Source: Primula veris (lineage: Eukaryota > Streptophyta > Magnoliopsida > Ericales > Primulaceae). From it: a stretch of DNA of 64,000 bases. The translations under genes were made by a program, and so were the position numbers. The notes below the pieces were generated by a model. That model was not told where the DNA came from, did no database searches, and saw only the letters and a list, made by a program, of their open reading frames with translations. Positions 62,075-64,000 of this stretch are shown one piece after another. Position 1 is the first letter of the stretch. Every line of letters begins with the position of its first letter. The DNA lies in assembly GCA_963682055.1 (NCBI GenBank), contig OY821740.1, positions 35,980,795 to 36,044,794 of the forward strand. The letters run 5' to 3'.

Positions 62075-62195
62075 CACAGATTTTTTGAAATTAAAAATTA
62101 AAATTAAAATTCTAATAATTAAAATTAAAATACTGAATATTTTTTTCAAATTAAACATGATTTTTTTTTTTTACATAAAAATGCCTTATGTTTAA

Positions 62196-62275
62196 AATTT
62201 GATATTTTTTTCAAGTGTATAATTTGATATTTTTTTCAAGTGTATAAGTTGATATTTTTTTCAAATAAGGCATTT
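62196..62275. repeat. 25-bp tandem repeat, three copies
   Basis: GATATTTTTTTCAAGTGTAT recurs at 62201 and 62226 and, truncated (GATATTTTTTTCAA), at 62251. It lies in AT-rich sequence between the palindrome and the MULE-OTU gene. Confidence 0.8.
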
Positions 62276-62840
62276 TGTTTTTTTCAAATTAAAAAACAAA
62301 ATGACTTATTTTTAAAATTTTACATAAAATAAATTACCAATATTCTAACAATCTCTCAAAATAAACACAAAATTTACACAAATTTACACAAAAAAAGTTG
62401 ATTTGATAAATTTTATGTTTTTGGTTGATGTTATATTTTTGTCAAGTTTATAAGTTGATATTTATTGAATCATTAACTAAATCGTCAATTTTTGTGAAGT
62501 ACATTTGGTTTGTTTTTAACACTTGTATAACGCAATATGAAACATTAACTAAGTCGTGAATTTGGTGTCAATCGTCAATTTTCTTGAATGAAACAATCAT
62601 AAATTATATAAAATTCATAAAAGAAATTAAGTCAATATGCAAACATGAATATCAACTTATAAATTTCATAAAACAAATTTATTAAACAAAATTTACAACA
62701 AAATTAAACAAAATTTACAACAAAATTTCATAGAACTAAATTTCATAAAACAAATTTATTAAACATTTGTTTACATCATATAAATTTACAACAAATTGGA
62801 AAAAATAGTAATTTACATAAAATTAAAAATAAAAAACCGA

Positions 62841-64000
62841 TTATGGACTTAGGTCTATAGGTTCTTCATTTGCTTTTTTCTTTCTCGATTGCTTTTCCAG
62901 CGCCATATATAATTTGAAATTTGGTCGAAAAAGTTCCTTCCATGGCACAGCTGCCTCAGTGCGTGTTTGTTCCCACCGTGCTATAATTCCTGTCATTGGG
63001 AAGATCCCTTCTTTAGGAATAACCTGAGCATAGTGACAACTGTTGACGAACACCATTACAGTCGGGATGTAATATGTCGTTCCCTGAGGCGGACCAGTAT
63101 AAAGCGGTAAAAAAATACTGTTCCACACGTTTACCCCTCCATTTTGATTTTCCCATAAGGACAACAATACAATTGGCATATTGTAATGAGAAGCAATTAA
63201 AAACATATAAGACGGAAATCTCATCCATTTGTCAATAGGTGCGGGATCTGTAGGATGATAAAAATTTAAACTTGATAAAATGTAATCATACCGGTAAGCT
63301 TCAAAATCAAGATTCTCAAACAGCTCATAATAAACACCTTTCATTTGCTGCAGCTCTTGAAACAACTCACATCTTATCGCGTACCAATCATCTTCCCCAT
63401 TCTGTTTACCCGTCGCATTTGCAAGTACCCGGAACCCACAGTTACCATCCCCACACACATCATAAACTGTTTCGATGTAACTATGTAACATGACCCATAT
63501 TTGGTCACTGTACAGGAAGGTTGGCCTATTGGGGGTGGGTTTAGGGTTCTGGTTTCGCGGCCTCCTAGTTGGGTTTACCCTTACCTCCGGTGTTTCCCGC
63601 CTTGCCTTTACCCTTGTCCCTATTAGCACCAGCACTCTGTTCCTCCACATACTCCCATCCCGACTTATCCCTCTTACTAGATTTGTCGCATTTTCTAGGT
63701 CTCCCCCTATTTGCTCTCACTTCGGGGTCACTGACGAATGTTCTGGCTGGTACGGTTATCTCTCGGAGTTGTGTTTTCATACGCCGTTTTTCAACATTCG
63801 TTTTGCTAGCATAAACACTTTTAAACTCTTCTAGATCACCCTCTACCCCATAATCATCGGTGTTCCCATTATCATCAATTACGTCTAATTTTTTCCAGAA
63901 TGGATGAATATATTCTAGAGGAAGAGGCTTCCCGAATAAAATATGTTCACTCATAATATGATGACAAGGTAAACCGTGAGACAATTTAAAACCGCAAGAA
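62841..64000 (-). CDS. 3' part of a Mutator-like (MULE) transposase joined to an OTU cysteine-protease domain; cut by the window edge
   Basis: Entering from the right edge on the minus strand, SCGFKLSHGLPCHHIMSEHI and PLEYIHPFWKKLD are the SWIM zinc-finger end of a MULE/FAR1-type transposase. A basic, Gly/Lys-rich linker follows (about 63570-63800). The frame stops at 63565, but a second, overlapping frame (+1 base) continues with NPTRRPRNQNP into an OTU domain. The visible OTU motifs are DGNCGFR with the nucleophilic Cys at 63438-63440, a WYAIRCELFQEL helix, and NSCHYAQVI with the general-base His near 63030. The protein ends KKKANEEPIDLSP at 62841. Family knowledge: the MULE transposase moves DNA; OTU enzymes cleave ubiquitin chains. 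The frame change could be a one-base insertion, a consensus error or a missed intron (a GGTAAGG donor-like site is at the junction). Confidence 0.8.

Overview
This window is nuclear DNA from a flowering plant, most likely a eudicot. It is AT-rich and intron-rich, with GT-AG splice sites that keep frame across 11- and 12-exon genes. It also holds plant transposon families and a fragment of plastid DNA. The F-box family, the gag-bearing retroelement and the MULE-OTU protein feel asterid/Asteraceae-like to me, but that is an impression and the sequence does not prove it.

Layout. 1-8.9 kb: no gene; diverged repeats, a Tourist-like MITE (3327-3682), a Stowaway-like MITE (6325-6559), a hAT-like fragment and a 30-G homopolymer beside a TG microsatellite. 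9.16-19.3 kb, minus strand: a complete JmjC H3K9-demethylase-type gene (KDM3/JMJ25-IBM1 family). I could splice it in frame from 12 coding exons into 1137 residues; a 3.9-kb intron cuts the catalytic domain. 19.3-24.5 kb: its probable leader/promoter with a ~0.5-kb tandem duplication, a nuclear plastid insert carrying half of trnF-GAA, and an old tandem repeat. 24.5-32.7 kb, minus strand: a complete OSCA1/CSC1-like osmo/mechanosensitive calcium-permeable channel gene, 11 coding exons and 768 residues. Its introns hold several tandem duplications, two of which copied a 3' splice site. 35-38 kb: no gene. 37.9-46.4 kb: a transposon nest with a CACTA-type MITE, a hAT-type MITE, a solo LTR with a perfect TSD, a gag-only LTR retrotransposon (TR-GAG type, perfect 5-bp TSD) and a decayed PIF/Harbinger element. 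46.4-50 kb: no gene; one CACTA-type MITE. 50.2-57.3 kb: an F-box locus made of an antisense F-box pseudogene fragment, a repeatedly duplicated 5' leader/intron, and an F-box gene with one apparent frameshift. 57.3-64 kb: no ordinary gene; a fragment of a common plant repeat-associated ORF, a hAT-type MITE with a perfect 8-bp TSD, an 83-bp near-perfect palindrome built from smaller palindromes, and the 3' part of a Mutator-like transposase fused or joined to an OTU cysteine-protease domain.

The two intact genes (chromatin demethylase and osmosensing channel) lie in the same orientation but show no functional link. The rest is transposons or duplication debris. The points most worth checking are the OTU-carrying MULE and the nearby nested palindrome, the duplicated splice acceptors in the channel gene, the tail duplication and split catalytic domain of the demethylase, and the gag-only retroelement whose LTRs carry an array of GACCGATCG motifs.
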